This document shows positions 49,489 to 61,736 of a DNA stretch of 64,000 nucleotides, one piece after another. The stretch comes from Strongyloides papillosus. Its lineage: Eukaryota > Nematoda > Chromadorea > Rhabditida > Strongyloididae. Location of the stretch: positions 372,001-436,000 of the forward strand of contig SRSI01000013.1 in NCBI GenBank assembly GCA_005656395.1, given 5' to 3'. The notes under the pieces are model-generated. The model made no database searches. It saw nothing but the letters and a program-made list of their open reading frames with translations, and had not been told where the DNA came from. How positions within the stretch are numbered: position 1 is the stretch's first letter; every line of letters begins with the position of its first letter. The position numbers and the translations under genes are program-made.

Positions 49489-52421
49489 CTACGGCTTTTT
49501 AAGCAAACTTTTACAATAACAAAATTTCCTGTATTCAGATTTTTTTTCACAAACTTCTGCTTGCTTATTATAGCTGTTAGTTCTCGTTATTTCGTTTCCT
49601 ATTAGTACCATCTTATCATTGAATGTTGCCCTATATGTAGCTTTTCCGGGAGAAGTAGTAGCTTCAATTTGATACAAAGCACCTCCTGTTCCATCCGTAG
49701 CTTTTTTTACTATAAATTTCTCCTCTTTATCTAAAACCATTTTTGCACAAATATTTGTTAAATTTCCAATCACTATTTTATTATTGAGCTCTTTAATGAA
49801 TGTTTTTTCTAACATTTCATATTTTTTTTTGTTTTTCAGTTCTAAGTATTTAAAATCTACATGACATAAACAATACTGTATAGGAATATACATTTCATAA
49901 CAATCTCTTGATCTATGTTCCAAAGGACGGATTAAACTTTTTCCTTTTATTTTTTCATTTACAACATTAGAAAGATCATATGGTTGGAGATTAGTAAAAT
50001 TATTATTTGTCGCTTCTGTTAAAATATCTAATAATGTAGCATAAATGTCTAAGTGAGATATGTGTTTTTCAGAATTTGTTTTTAAATTATTTATTAAGTG
50101 TTTATTGCTCCTGAGTTCATAAGGAACTGTCATGATAAAATATGGATTTTTATGTTCGTAAAATCCAATATCAGTTTTTTGATAATCACTTAATCTAAAT
50201 CCGTGATCTCCCATCAAGATTGTAAATGAATTATTAATTTGTTTAGCATTTTTTTTAAAAAAATTTTGAAATATTTCATCAGCACTAAAAATTCTATTAA
50301 TATCATCATGCATTAAAAATGAGTGCCATACTAAAGATAGTTTTGGCATGCTTGTATTCTTTTCTAAAAATTGATCAAAATAATCTAAAAGGAATAAACC
50401 GTCACTGTAACATTTTTCTTTTTCTAGTTGCTTAAATTCATTTCTCCTTTTTGTTTTGAGAATTTGAAATGGTCTTAAACTGTGATGGTATGGATTTTCG
50501 GTAAAACCAATACAATTATAGTAATTAAAAACTCCACTATCAAAGAAATCTTCTGCATTCATTGTTAAATACCCCATTTGCCTGTAGTAATCTACAATAT
50601 ATGTATTATTATCTAATGGTGTATTACATGATTCTTTTGGAAAGAAATCATTTTTAATAACGGGTCTGACTCCATATGAATCATAAATATCATCACGTTG
50701 TTTGTTCATTAGGAGGCCATATGCATTTGGACGACTATTTTCACCCTGTATATTAAGATATTTCATTTCTATTCCTTGAAAGTCATTTAGTAAAATCTTT
50801 CTCGTATAGTTTAATCCACGTAAAGCCTGGTAATATGATAGTGAATCAACTACATAAATAAAAACATTAAATTTCTTGATATTTTCTTTCATTTTGTATT
50901 TTGAGTTTAAAAAGTTAAAATTCTTTTTTTCTAATTTTGGAAAATTATTAATATGAAACCCAAGATCAACAAATGTTGTTTTATTTTTTTTATTTTTGCA
51001 ATTAATTTCAAGAGTATCACAGTCTAAATTCACAGGTTCAATTAAATTATTGACACTTCCCTCACGCATCTTTTTATCATTTATTGGATAATAACATTTA
51101 TAAGTGCATTTTGTATCGTTTGGAATTTTTTGATGCAATGATAAAACACCATTTTTAAGATTATAATAATTATTTTCAATTGTATTTTTGCAATTATTAT
51201 ACTTTTTATTTGGTTTTATCCATTTGAAAATATTTTTTGACCATAGATCATGTGTTTTAAATATACAATTACTAGAAATATCTGTTGAATTAATCAAATA
51301 GATACCATTTGAATGTAAATACGCTGAATCTTCGAATATTAAAAGTATTATATATTCTATGCCAATAAACAAAACAAATATTATTAGACATTTCTTTAGA
51401 ATTGTTAAAAAATAGCATTCTGAAGATAAAATTTGAATAATATTTTTACTATAGACTTATATTTTTTTTAATTTGTTAACTACATTATTTTAAAATAAAC
51501 ACATCAATAACTGATTGTTAAACTGTTTTCTTGTGGGATCACAAAAACTAAAACAAATTTTAGTTAAAACTGTCTGAAAAATTAATATAGCATTTGATTA
51601 AAGTTAACTAGCAGACACATTATACGGTATAATTTGAAAATATTTCCAATAATAAAATAAATTTCTAAAAAAATTTTTAAAGACAATAAAAAAGATTTCT
51701 ACTAGAAAAATTTATGCACAAGTGTTCACAAACTTTCGCAATGTTTTAATATTTGCATTAGTATTGCTTCTAATCATGCAAAATCGTTGATAATGAAAAA
51801 ATTGGTATATCGTGAATAACTATTCGGAAGTTAATGAATTAAGACATAGAACTTTCTTTATTTTCTTTATTCATTAGATCTTATAACAATTTTGACTATT
51901 AATTTTAAAATGATATAAACTTTATCTGAAGGGGAAAACTTTAACTTATCAAAATTAGCTAAAATAATGATGTCTTTGAATATCTGTATTCTATGATAGG
52001 TATTATTTTTTAAATAAAGTTAACAAGTTTTTAAAACGTTGACAAAATATTTTAATTAAAATGTTTTTTACTTTATTTAAAAATTATAGTTTTTAATAAC
52101 GATATTATAGATTAAATATATTTCTCTTTAAAGCCAATATTTTTGAAAACCTAATAAAACTTATTTCTAGTGACATAGGAGAATAGTTACTACTTTCAAA
52201 GATTTTTCTCACTCATTTGTAAAAATTTACCTTGGTAATTATCATAATTTACTTAATTTTGAATAATTCATTAAAGAATTTCTAGATTGCATTATTTTTT
52301 ATACCAATATTTTTAATGAGTTTAGACAGTTTACGTATTTATACTTTCTAACCAACAAAAATTATCTCCTAATTTTTAACTTACCTTGATTAAATATATT
52401 AAAATTATAATAAGATTTCAT
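49489..52421 (-). CDS. DUF229 (alkaline-phosphatase-superfold) type II membrane protein
   Basis: Exon 2 runs 51419-49489 and has no ATG before its conserved part. The frame is open upstream to an acceptor (ATCTTCAG, exon start 51419). A 37-nt first exon at 52421-52385 (ATG, 12 codons, CAAG/GTAAGT donor, phase 1) fits exactly and gives MKSYYNFNIFNQ followed by a hydrophobic segment at about residues 16-40, so a type II membrane protein of 655 residues. DUF229 features: FNVFIYVVDSLSYYQALRGL, GENSRPNAYGLLMNKQRDD, LVWHSFLMHDD, ILMGDHGFRLSDY and Cys-rich C-terminus. The family shares the sulfatase/phosphatase fold and is expanded in nematodes; its substrate is not known. The intron of 965 nt is unusually long for this gene set. 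Confidence 0.8.
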
Positions 52422-54099
52422 ATGGTTACAAAGAAAAAATCAGACGATTGTACAATTTAATTTTTATAAATTCTAATAAATTTTAATTACTTGGTTTGAA
52501 TACCTTAAAAAGACAATAAACACAGATATTAATTTTATATTTGCAAAATGTAAAAATAAAATATTAACAATAATATTAAAATGAATGAACATTAGATTAC
52601 TAATTATTTTTAATCACGATTATCATAATGTTTGTTTGCGTAAGATAAATTTAATCAAATAAGAAACTTCTCCTTTTTAGATTATGTACGTATGAAGTCA
52701 TTTACAGATAAAGAATAAAATAAACTTTCACCATAAAGTATAAACTAGAAATATTTTTTTTACATTATATTATCATATCAGAATAAATTGAAGACAGAGA
52801 TTTACATTTAAAAAGAATAATCACTTTAATATCAAAAGATACTACTTTAATAAAAATAATAATTGTATTATTTCATCATAGAAAGTTTAATGTTTATTAA
52901 TCTAACTTGTAAAATATTAACGCAATTTTGGCAAAAGTTTTGAAAGAAAAAATACTTGTACCACACACTTTCATAATTTAAATAACGTAAATGAAAAAAA
53001 ATATTTTATAATATTTATTGTTTAAAGTACTCATAACAAATAGCATGAAATCTTAAAAATATGGTACTTAAGGTTTTATTCCACATGTGATTAAGCTGTT
53101 TATCTATAATTCAAAAATTTTAATATCGCATAAATAATAAATCTTATGTATTTGATATTATAATTTCCACATTTATTGTATAATATTATTCATAGTTTTT
53201 ATTTATATTCAATATTTACTCTGAAGTGTAAACCAAAGTTTTCTAAAAGTAACGCTTAAAGTACAAAGCCATTCGATTAGTATTCATATATTACAGAATA
53301 TTTATAACTTTTTTAACTTTTATTAAATTAAATGATAAATGTTGAGTGTTTTGCGGAATATAGTTTTTTTTAAAAGGTTTTGATTTTGGTAGTGAAAAAA
53401 TTTTGCTCAAAAGAATGGTCAAATTTATTATCATTTATTTCATATATGTGATTTGAAAGAATGCTTATTTTGATATAAAAACACAGTAATTCTTCTTCTA
53501 TGATTAAAAATTGTTATCTTTAAGAAGAACTTGTTATAGTTTTTTAGTGTTTTAATAAAATTATAACAAATTATACTTTTTTTCAGAGTTAAACTTTTGA
53601 ATTGTCTTTTTAAATTCTATTTTTTTGTACTATATTGTTTCCTATAGTATAAATATCACAGAATTAACGAACTAAGAAAATAATTACCTTAATTTATAAA
53701 GTAATTTTTTTAATAATAAAGTCTTATAGCCGAATATTTTATTTCACAAAATTTAAATTTATTTAATTGTTAAACTTGTAAAAAAAAGGTTAGATTAATG
53801 ATATTTAATAAATTTAAATATTCAATAATTACTCCTAGGTAATTTTTAAACGAAAAAAATTGTTATATTAATTAAATGCAGGTTTTGATTTAATCAAAAA
53901 TTATGTTTTTGATTTGTTCAAGAAGTTGGAAGTTTTTATTGTTTAGAAATTTTTGTGTTTTCTCTTGATTTAATTATATAAGGCGAAAATAGACTATCAA
54001 TCTTCTGGAAATATTTTAATGACATATTTCACAACAAAAAAACCATTGGAAGATTCATCTAAGAGTTTCGTTTCTTTTTCGGTACAATTATATTCTAAC
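52422..54099. other. Intergenic AT-rich spacer
   Basis: No coding frame recognised. Homology to the repeat family of 54100-59830 may begin within its last 150 bases but is not clear. Confidence 0.35.
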
Positions 54100-54354
54100 T
54101 ATTTTCTTTTTGGTACACATTATATTGTTTAGTGTTAATTTCCTCTATATGATATTTTGACTACCGCCGAAGTGACGATTTTCTAAATTAATAAAAATTG
54201 TATTTGTAGTCAATAAAATTTATCGATATCCTCACAGTGCAATGTTTGTACCGTGAAGATGTAGATTATTATAAAAAAATTTAATTTCTGATAATGGGAA
54301 TTTTTTTATGCCATTTATCTCAAAATTTCAACGTGGAACCTTATATGAAACCTA

Positions 54355-55994
54355 CACGCGATTTACTTTTCCTGATTCAAAAGATCTAATTCAACAAATA
54401 TGTTTATGTTTTAATTGTTTAGTAAATAAAACTGTAAAAAAATAAATAAACTTATCCTCTAGAAAATTAAAAAAAGTAATATTTTTAATAATTTGAAACA
54501 ATCAATTGACTTTAATCTCTAAAAAATTAATATTTCTAAAATAGTCAAATAAATAAGAAAGCTGAAAATATTAATTATATATATATTTATGCTTTTTTGT
54601 ATACTAATTTATTTATATGTTAATAAAACTTTATTGTTGTAATTCTATATTACCAATTTGTTATATAATTATTATTTAAATAGTTTTTAAAGTTCAATCA
54701 TTCAAGTTGATTAGTTTGACTAAAATTTCATGCAACGAATGTTTGTAGTATTACCAACCGTTTACAAATTCAAAGTATGTAAACATTGTAGAGTATGTAT
54801 ATCAACAACATAAATGATAAGCATTTTGCAATATTGAAATACTAATATATTGAAATGTTATTTTATTAATTAATATGCGATATAAGAATTTTAAAGTTTT
54901 AAATCCAAATAAATATAGTTTAAATTACTGATAAAATAATATTTGTAATTAGAATATGTATTATTTTAAAGTTCAAATGACATGTCTAAAATAAAAAAAA
55001 AATAAGAAAATTAATTATCTCTTTGCCGTAACTCTTTTTAAAAAAACTGATTTTTACGATTAAATATTCAATAAATGTATTTTTTTTATTTAATTTTGAG
55101 AATGAGTATCAAAACGTTTTGGATATACTAAATCAAATCATTTTTAAAAAACATCTTTTTTAGAAATACTTTTTTTATAGTTTCGTCTTTTAGATATCAT
55201 TTCAAAAAGTTAAAAAATAGAATAATTTATAACTTATTTGAAAAATTCGACACCAGAATAAGAGGGAAACTTAATTTTATAAAAAATATATTAACAACTA
55301 ATCATTTTATGGACAAGAGAATAGTAAATGGTTTTATTTAAAAAAATTTTAAGTAGAACACGTTGAAGGTTAAACAAAGCCATGAAGAGGCAAATTTTTG
55401 GCCGACATAAAAAATTATATATAATTAGAATATTTAGATACTGTTTCTATTTGCACTTTAAATATAAGTTTCATTTGTTTCACATAAATTAATAATTTAA
55501 CATTTCAAGATTTTTATATTTTAATTTTTTGAAGTATTAAATCATTCAAATTGTTAATATATATATCCTATAATAAATACATATTTTAAATTTGTAAACA
55601 GTTGATATATTACAAACATTCGTTGCATGAAACTTTGGTCAAATTAATCAAATTAAACGATTGAACTATTAAACTAATGATAATATAAAAAAGTGGTAAT
55701 ATGAAATTACAATAATATAATCATATTAGCGTATAAACAAATTAGTATTTGAAAAAACCATAAATATAAATATAATTGATATTATTGAGTTTTCTTATCT
55801 TTCGATTATTTAAAGCTATTAATTTACTCAGAAATTAAAGTTAATTAATTGTTTAAAATTACTAAAAATATTGCTTTATTAATTTTTTAGAAGATAAGCT
55901 TATTTATTTTTTTACCTTTTTATTTACTAAATAATTAAAACATAAACATATTTGTTAGATTAGGTCTTTTGAATCAGGAAAAGTAAATCGCGTG
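54355..55994. mobile_element. Palindromic TA-inserted element 1
   Basis: A 1.64-kb imperfect palindrome with arms of roughly 500 bases each. Terminal motif CACGCGATTTACTTTTCCTG at the left and its reverse complement at the right; further in, CATTCGTTGCATGAAA type matches pair 54730 with 55625. It is flanked by TA on both sides (54353-54354, 55995-55996) inside repeat R1. The uninterrupted R2 copy reads AAAAACTATATATTCTGAAA at the same point, showing the empty site. No protein-coding frame inside; non-autonomous, foldback or MITE-like, presumably moved by a Tc1/mariner-type enzyme. Confidence 0.75.
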
Positions 55995-57010
55995 TATGTA
56001 TTCTGAAAGCTCTTGATCTCCTCTACTAGAATTTGTTCATATTATATCAAAGTTTCTAAGCAGTTTAAAGACGATTATATTTAAAATAGGATATCTATGA
56101 TTTCTCAATATTTTTGATCTTAAAAACCAATTTTTTAAATTACTAGAACTCAAAAATTTTTTTAATACATATTATAGGACTATGTAAAAATATACCAATA
56201 GGTTAAATAAATGAAAAATTCTTTAAATGATTTATTTTTAGTAAAAGAATTTAACTTTTACTTTTGGAAATTTGATAAAATACTTTGATTTTAGTATTGG
56301 AAAATTTTTTAAAACGATAAAAAATGTTTTTTAAGTAGAAAATATAAATATAAGTGTCTTAGGAATAATTCAGCACATTTGAGATGTGCTTAAGCCATAT
56401 TATGGAAAGCCTTTTTTGTAAAAGAATAATAAAAATATATATAGTTAAAGCTTGATTTGATTGTAATATACAATTATCAGCTTAAAAAGTTTCATAATTT
56501 TAATAAGTTTTCACTAAACATTATTACTTTAAATATTTGGCTGAAATAACCATTAATAAATAGTATTTTGCAATAACTTTATTATTTCAAACATAATGTA
56601 AAATGTATTTCATGTTAGAACAACTTTTGAGTTCTTGTAATTTAAGAAATTGGTTTTTAAGACCAAAAATATTGAAAAACCATGGATAATTAACATTAAA
56701 TTTAATTATCTCAAAAACGTTGAGTAACTTCGATATGACATGTGTATATAATTGTAGAGGGGACAAAGGGCTTTCAGAATATATAGTTTTTATATAAGGT
56801 ATCACGTTTAACGACCGAGATATAAGGCTTGGAAAAAATTTTCCCATTTTTCGAAATTTAAAATTTTTTTTAATAATCTACTTAGACACAGTATGAACAT
56901 TGCACTGCAAGGATTCTATGAACTTTTTTTGGCTACAAATAGATTTTTTTATTACTTTAAAAAAATGTCATTGCGCAGGGTTCAAAGTATGCGATCGAGG
57001 AAACAACATA

Positions 57011-58762
57011 CACGCAATATACTTACCTTGGTTCCATATTTCTAGAGTAGTAAAAAATTGTCACATTAATAATACAATATATTTAAAGAAATTAACAAAT
57101 TAGGCAATCAAAATTTTGAAAAATTGAAAAATTATAAAAATTCTTTTATTAATAAATTAGGATAATTAAAAGTATTATTAGTATTAGATTTTTATTTTAA
57201 CTGAATAATTTGCTTTATATAAAATACTGATAATTCTTAAAATTTTAATTAATTAACAACACCTGATTTATTTAAACTATAACTTTACTTACATACCAAT
57301 TTGTTCTATTTTATTAAAAGTTCAGTCTGTCAACTAACTAACTCCGCTAAAAAGTTATACAACGAAAGTAACTAAACTAGCAATTTTTTATTTGCGTTAA
57401 TTTTTTAAAATTTTTCACTTTGGGTATTTGGAACATGTTAAATAATTAATAAATTGAAGAAATAATAAATTAAAATGTCGATTAAATTATTACCATTAAT
57501 TCTGTTTTTTTGAAGTTTCTAAAGTATTGAAATCCGGATTTTCAAATGGCAAACGATAAAGAATTAATTTAAATGAAATATATTATTCCAGATTTCATTT
57601 GTTTTAATCAGAAAATAGTTTAACAAATATTATAGATATAGTAATGTTTATAAATGTTAAAAATATTAGAAGTTTAATTTCAATTACTGTTATAAAATTA
57701 CAGTTAACTTAAAATAAGTAATAAAGCAAAAATAGCATTTATTCTTAATAATAATAAAATTTTTGTTATTTCTATTATTTTATGTTTGAAATAGGATACA
57801 ATGCACACATAAACATTTATTCTTATCATTTTTTTTCTTAAATTCGTTAATTATTTAGTTAAAATTTATTAACATAAAATGAGAGTGGAGTATATCCCTA
57901 TAAGTACAAACAATACAATAACGTTGTTATAAACCCTTACAATTTATCAACGGTGTTTCCTTTATTTTTGTGAATCCCCTAGAAGTGTGGACGACGTATG
58001 CGAGGTGTGTTTTCTGAAAAACCTAGAAATTAGATAGATGACGTGTTTTTCTATATTATTGCGAAATAATGTTTTTGTCATCTTTTTCTTTTATTTTATA
58101 CACCTGTTTTTGCCGCGTTTTTCCCTTTGTGAAAATAGCGAGAGATTTTTGATAGTATGTATCCAACTATTTTCTGATTAAAACAATTTTAATTTGGAAT
58201 ATTAAATTTTATCTAAAATAATTTGTTATCTTTTACCATTGAAAATCCGGATTTTAGTACCCCAGGAACCAACAAGACAGAAATTATCGTAGTAGTTGAA
58301 TCGACATTTTGATTTATTGATATATCAATTTATAAATTTTTAAATTTTCTAGTATGTTTTAAATACTCAAAGCAAGGAACTTTTAAAATATTAGCCCAAA
58401 TAAATAATTGCTAGTTTAGTTATTTTCGTTGTATTACTTTTTAGTCGAGTTAGTTAAATTTACAGACTGAACTTTTGATAAAATAGAACAAATTGGTACG
58501 TAAGTAAAGTTATACTTTAAATAAATCAGGAGTTGTTAATTAATTAAAATTTTAAGAATTATCAATATTTTATAAAAACTAAAAATCTAATACCAACGAT
58601 ATCTTAATTAAACTAATTTATTAATAAAATAGTTTTTAAAATTTTTCAATTTTTAAAAATTTTGATTGCTTAATTTGTTAATTTTTTAAATATATTTGTA
58701 TTATTAATGTGCCAATTTTTTACTATTTTAGAAATATTGAACCAGGGTAAGTTGATTGCGTG
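57011..58762. mobile_element. Palindromic TA-inserted element 2, same family
   Basis: A 1.75-kb imperfect palindrome: left arm to about 57615 and right arm from about 58170, with a spacer of about 550 bases that is richer in G and C than its surroundings (57900-58160). Terminal motif CACGCAATATACTTACCTTG against CACGCAATCAACTTACCCTG on the other end, related to element 1 (CACGC, ACTT, CCTGATTC/CCTGGTTC). TA flanks both sides (57009-57010, 58763-58764). In R3 the same site is uninterrupted at 59486-59487 (CACAC TA TGTTGTTT). The arms also share GAAAATCCGGATTT near 57533 and 58240. Confidence 0.75.
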
Positions 58763-59830
58763 TAGTGTGAATAATATAAATCTATGAGATTTTTCTAGTG
58801 TTAATTCCATAAAAAATAAACAAATTTAGAATTGAGATAAGATATTCAAAGATATATGACTATATCCTTAGTAATGAAGTTGAAAATATTTCTTCATCAA
58901 CAACATAAATAATTTTTATTGGATATAATACATATGATTATTTGAAACTTTATTTGATTTAAATGCAAAAATATGAAAATTTATACTGAAATATAAATTG
59001 TTACTGACTTACTGTTATAATATTATGATTCTTATAATACTTTAAAGTTTTAATCATTATACGGTTGGTAAATACTGAAAAACAATTTTTGGTAAATCAT
59101 CGAATAATTTATTTGTTAAAATTTTCAAGTTATAGTTTGTTATTTTTCTAAAAGTTGTAACTTTAAAACAATCAAAAAGTATCATTTAAAGATACTACGA
59201 TTGTTATTGTTAAACATAGATAATATAAATGACATTTTTATAATCAACAAAAGATTTGATATAACTTCAAGCGCAATCTATACTTTGATCAAAATTGAAA
59301 TTTTTTGCTATCTAAAGCAAATTAATAAATCGACATATTTGTTTATAGAATAATGCAAAGTCATGCCGCTTATTTTATCCTATAAATATATTAATTTTTT
59401 CTTTACTTTTGTCATTTCATCTGAAATGATTATTGGAATATATGGTAAAAATAAGTTATTTTTTGACATTTTTTTTAAAACACACTATGTTGTTTAATGT
59501 TAAATTCTTCGATCACATACATTTATCACTTTCATTGCGGCAATTTATAAAGCTGATAAAAAATGAATTTATTAATTTTTAAAATTCTGGAACCTTTTAA
59601 AGCATAACATTTGTACTTTGTAGACAAAGATTATTTAAAAAAATTTTTTGAACCCTTTATCTTAAAATTTAGAAATAAAAACTATATTATTAAAAGCCCG
59701 TAATCTCCTCTACAAGAATATATCGATATCATAATGAAGCTTCTATATAATTTTGAAATCATAAAATTTAAAGTTAATTATCTATAGTCCTTCAATATTT
59801 TTGATATTAAAAATTATTTTATTAGACAAT

Positions 59831-60269
59831 TTATTACATTAAACAATTATAACATAAATAATGCAATAAATTATATAATATAAAGTGAGTTTACATAGAA
59901 AACACAGAGTTTTTATAATGTCATTATGACAAATTATTTATGATTAAATACACACTTAAAAACAATTAAAGTTGAACCATATAACATTATAAAAAGTAAA
60001 ATCTATCAAAAATAATTTTCTATTAAAAATTAACAAACATTTAAATTTTTATCTAAAACAATATCTTTAATTAATGTTAAATAGATATAAAGATTCTTCA
60101 TACAATTACACTAGATTTGATTATACAGAGTTAAACGATCAAATTAAAAAATATTTGATTAGATAGTACCATTTTTTAAGTACAAAAAAATATGAAATCA
60201 AAATACAAGTTACAAAATAAATAGCATTAGTTTGCTACAAAATTCAATAACCTTAATTTACTAATTACA
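59831..60269. other. Spacer between repeat island and transposase-like pseudogene
   Basis: AT-rich, nothing recognised; may contain the 5' end of the transposase-bearing element. Confidence 0.3.
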
Positions 60270-61736
60270 ATGGAAGAAAACAAAAGGGACGATATCTTAG
60301 TTAAAGCTCGTGAAGCTAAAAAAAATCTGAAATGATGGAAACAAAAAAAGAACAATGTTATACAATTGCAACAATAAGAAAAAATCAAGAATTAACTTGT
60401 AAATTTGAAGAAATTGAGCAATATATTTTAAAATTATTTCAAAAAACTACTATATTTTATAGAATTAAATGAAATGAAAGTACGATTCTTTATTTCAAAA
60501 TTAGGGATCTTTAATTTTGACTATTCAAAATTTAAATCTGAATATGAAATACTGGAGAAAATCAATTAAGATTCAATAATCATGCAAAAAACATAGAAAA
60601 AATTTTTAAGACTTAGAAAAAGCTATGAGATACATTAATGATTTAAGAAATATGACAACAAGTCAATTACAAACAACAGTAAATCATTTTTAATTATCGA
60701 CAGCAGCAGCTATTAATTATCTTAAAAAAGAAAATAGCAAATTATAGGCCATATTAGAAGAACCAATTCCTCTGGAAATTCATCGAAAAGCTTTACAATA
60801 TGATACAGAAGCATCTTAAAATGATTGGATTAATAGCATATTGGAAGCTATTAAAGCCACTAATCAAAAAAAGCTTCCACTAAATGATATATTATTTTAA
60901 TTAAGTGAAAGAATTCAAGGATTAGCAATCAATCCAATGAAAAAAATAAATTATCTTCAGAGGAAACATTGAAGCTATGCCTGAGTTTAAATATCACTCG
61001 GGATAAATTTGAATTACTGCTTAAAAATTTGGGAAAAGAATCACCATGTTCAAGTTATGACTCAGTCAAAAAGTTATTGAAATAGCCAGCTACTGGAGCA
61101 TACAAATATAAAGAATTTGAAGATGTTCGTGGACTCTATGCACCCGATGTAAAGGCAATTATTATGGAAAGAATTAATGATCTATTAAGGAGTGGGCAAT
61201 TGGTTTATGAAAGAGTTGAAAAACCCAATTCAATAGCCATAAGAATTGGAATTAATGGTGATTCAGATCAAGGTTCAACCAAATTCAATTTCCAACTTGA
61301 GGTTAAAGAAAATAACCATAGCGTCAATAACCTTAGTATTCTGACTATTTGGTTTGGTCAAGATAAAACCAATCTAATACACCATTTTATGAAAAATCCA
61401 ATGCAACAGTTGGATAGCATAATCGAAAATGGGTGGCATGTAGTAATCAATGGAAGTAAAACAAAGGTTATATTCCAGCCTTTCATTGTGGCAGATTACA
61501 TGGTACTTTATTCATTTTTTGGATTGAAAGGTGCTGCTTCAAGTTACAATTGCATACAATGTGAACGATGGGCTAGTGGAGCAAAAAACAGACTTAATGT
61601 TTTAAGTTATGAAATAACTGACAAGTTCCAATTAAGGGATGTAAATACTGTTGATCCAAGTAGAGGGTATAAAATTGCATCATTAAATAAAATGATATAT
61701 TATCAAAATATCTGCCTACCACTATTAGATATATAA
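60270..61736 (+). pseudogene. Decayed DDE-type transposase-like gene
   Basis: A coding sequence can be followed from an ATG at 60270 to TAA at 61734-61736 across at least three frame changes at A/T runs (about 60318-60328, 60597-60606, 60939-60946) and eight in-frame stops (60567, 60594, 60607, 60691, 60745, 60817, 60898, 61083). The N-terminal part is Lys/Glu/Gln-rich and helical. The last 190 codons (61164-61736) are intact: IRIGINGDSDQGSTKF (candidate first catalytic Asp), LTIWFGQDKTN, then FFGLKGAASSYNCIQC. A GL-x-GA-S-x-Y/C-x-x-C block after a beta-rich segment is seen in RNase H-fold transposases such as Chapaev and RAG1/Transib relatives. The 3' end of the domain, with the last acid, is absent, so it is also truncated. 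Confidence 0.65.

Larger units (their letters stand above)
54100..59830. repeat. Repeat island: three copies of an older repeat, two split by palindromic elements
   Basis: Copy R1 (+) lies at about 54115-54352 and continues at 55997-56165; copy R2 (-) at about 56587-57008 and continues beyond 58765; copy R3 (+) at about 59480-59830. Shared landmarks in R orientation are CACACTATGTTGTTTAATG, CAGTGCAATGTT, an AT-rich core, ACCTTATAT, ATTCTGAAAGC, CTCCTCTAC and CAATATTTTTGATCTTAAAA. R1 and R2 are each interrupted at a TA by a long palindromic element. An open frame of 86 codons on the minus strand (56847-56587) lies in R2, but R1 and R3 do not preserve it. Confidence 0.75.

Noticed and set aside
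56587..56847. 86-codon minus-strand frame as a gene
   Set aside because: Lies in repeat R2 and is not maintained in R1 or R3; listed as a question only.
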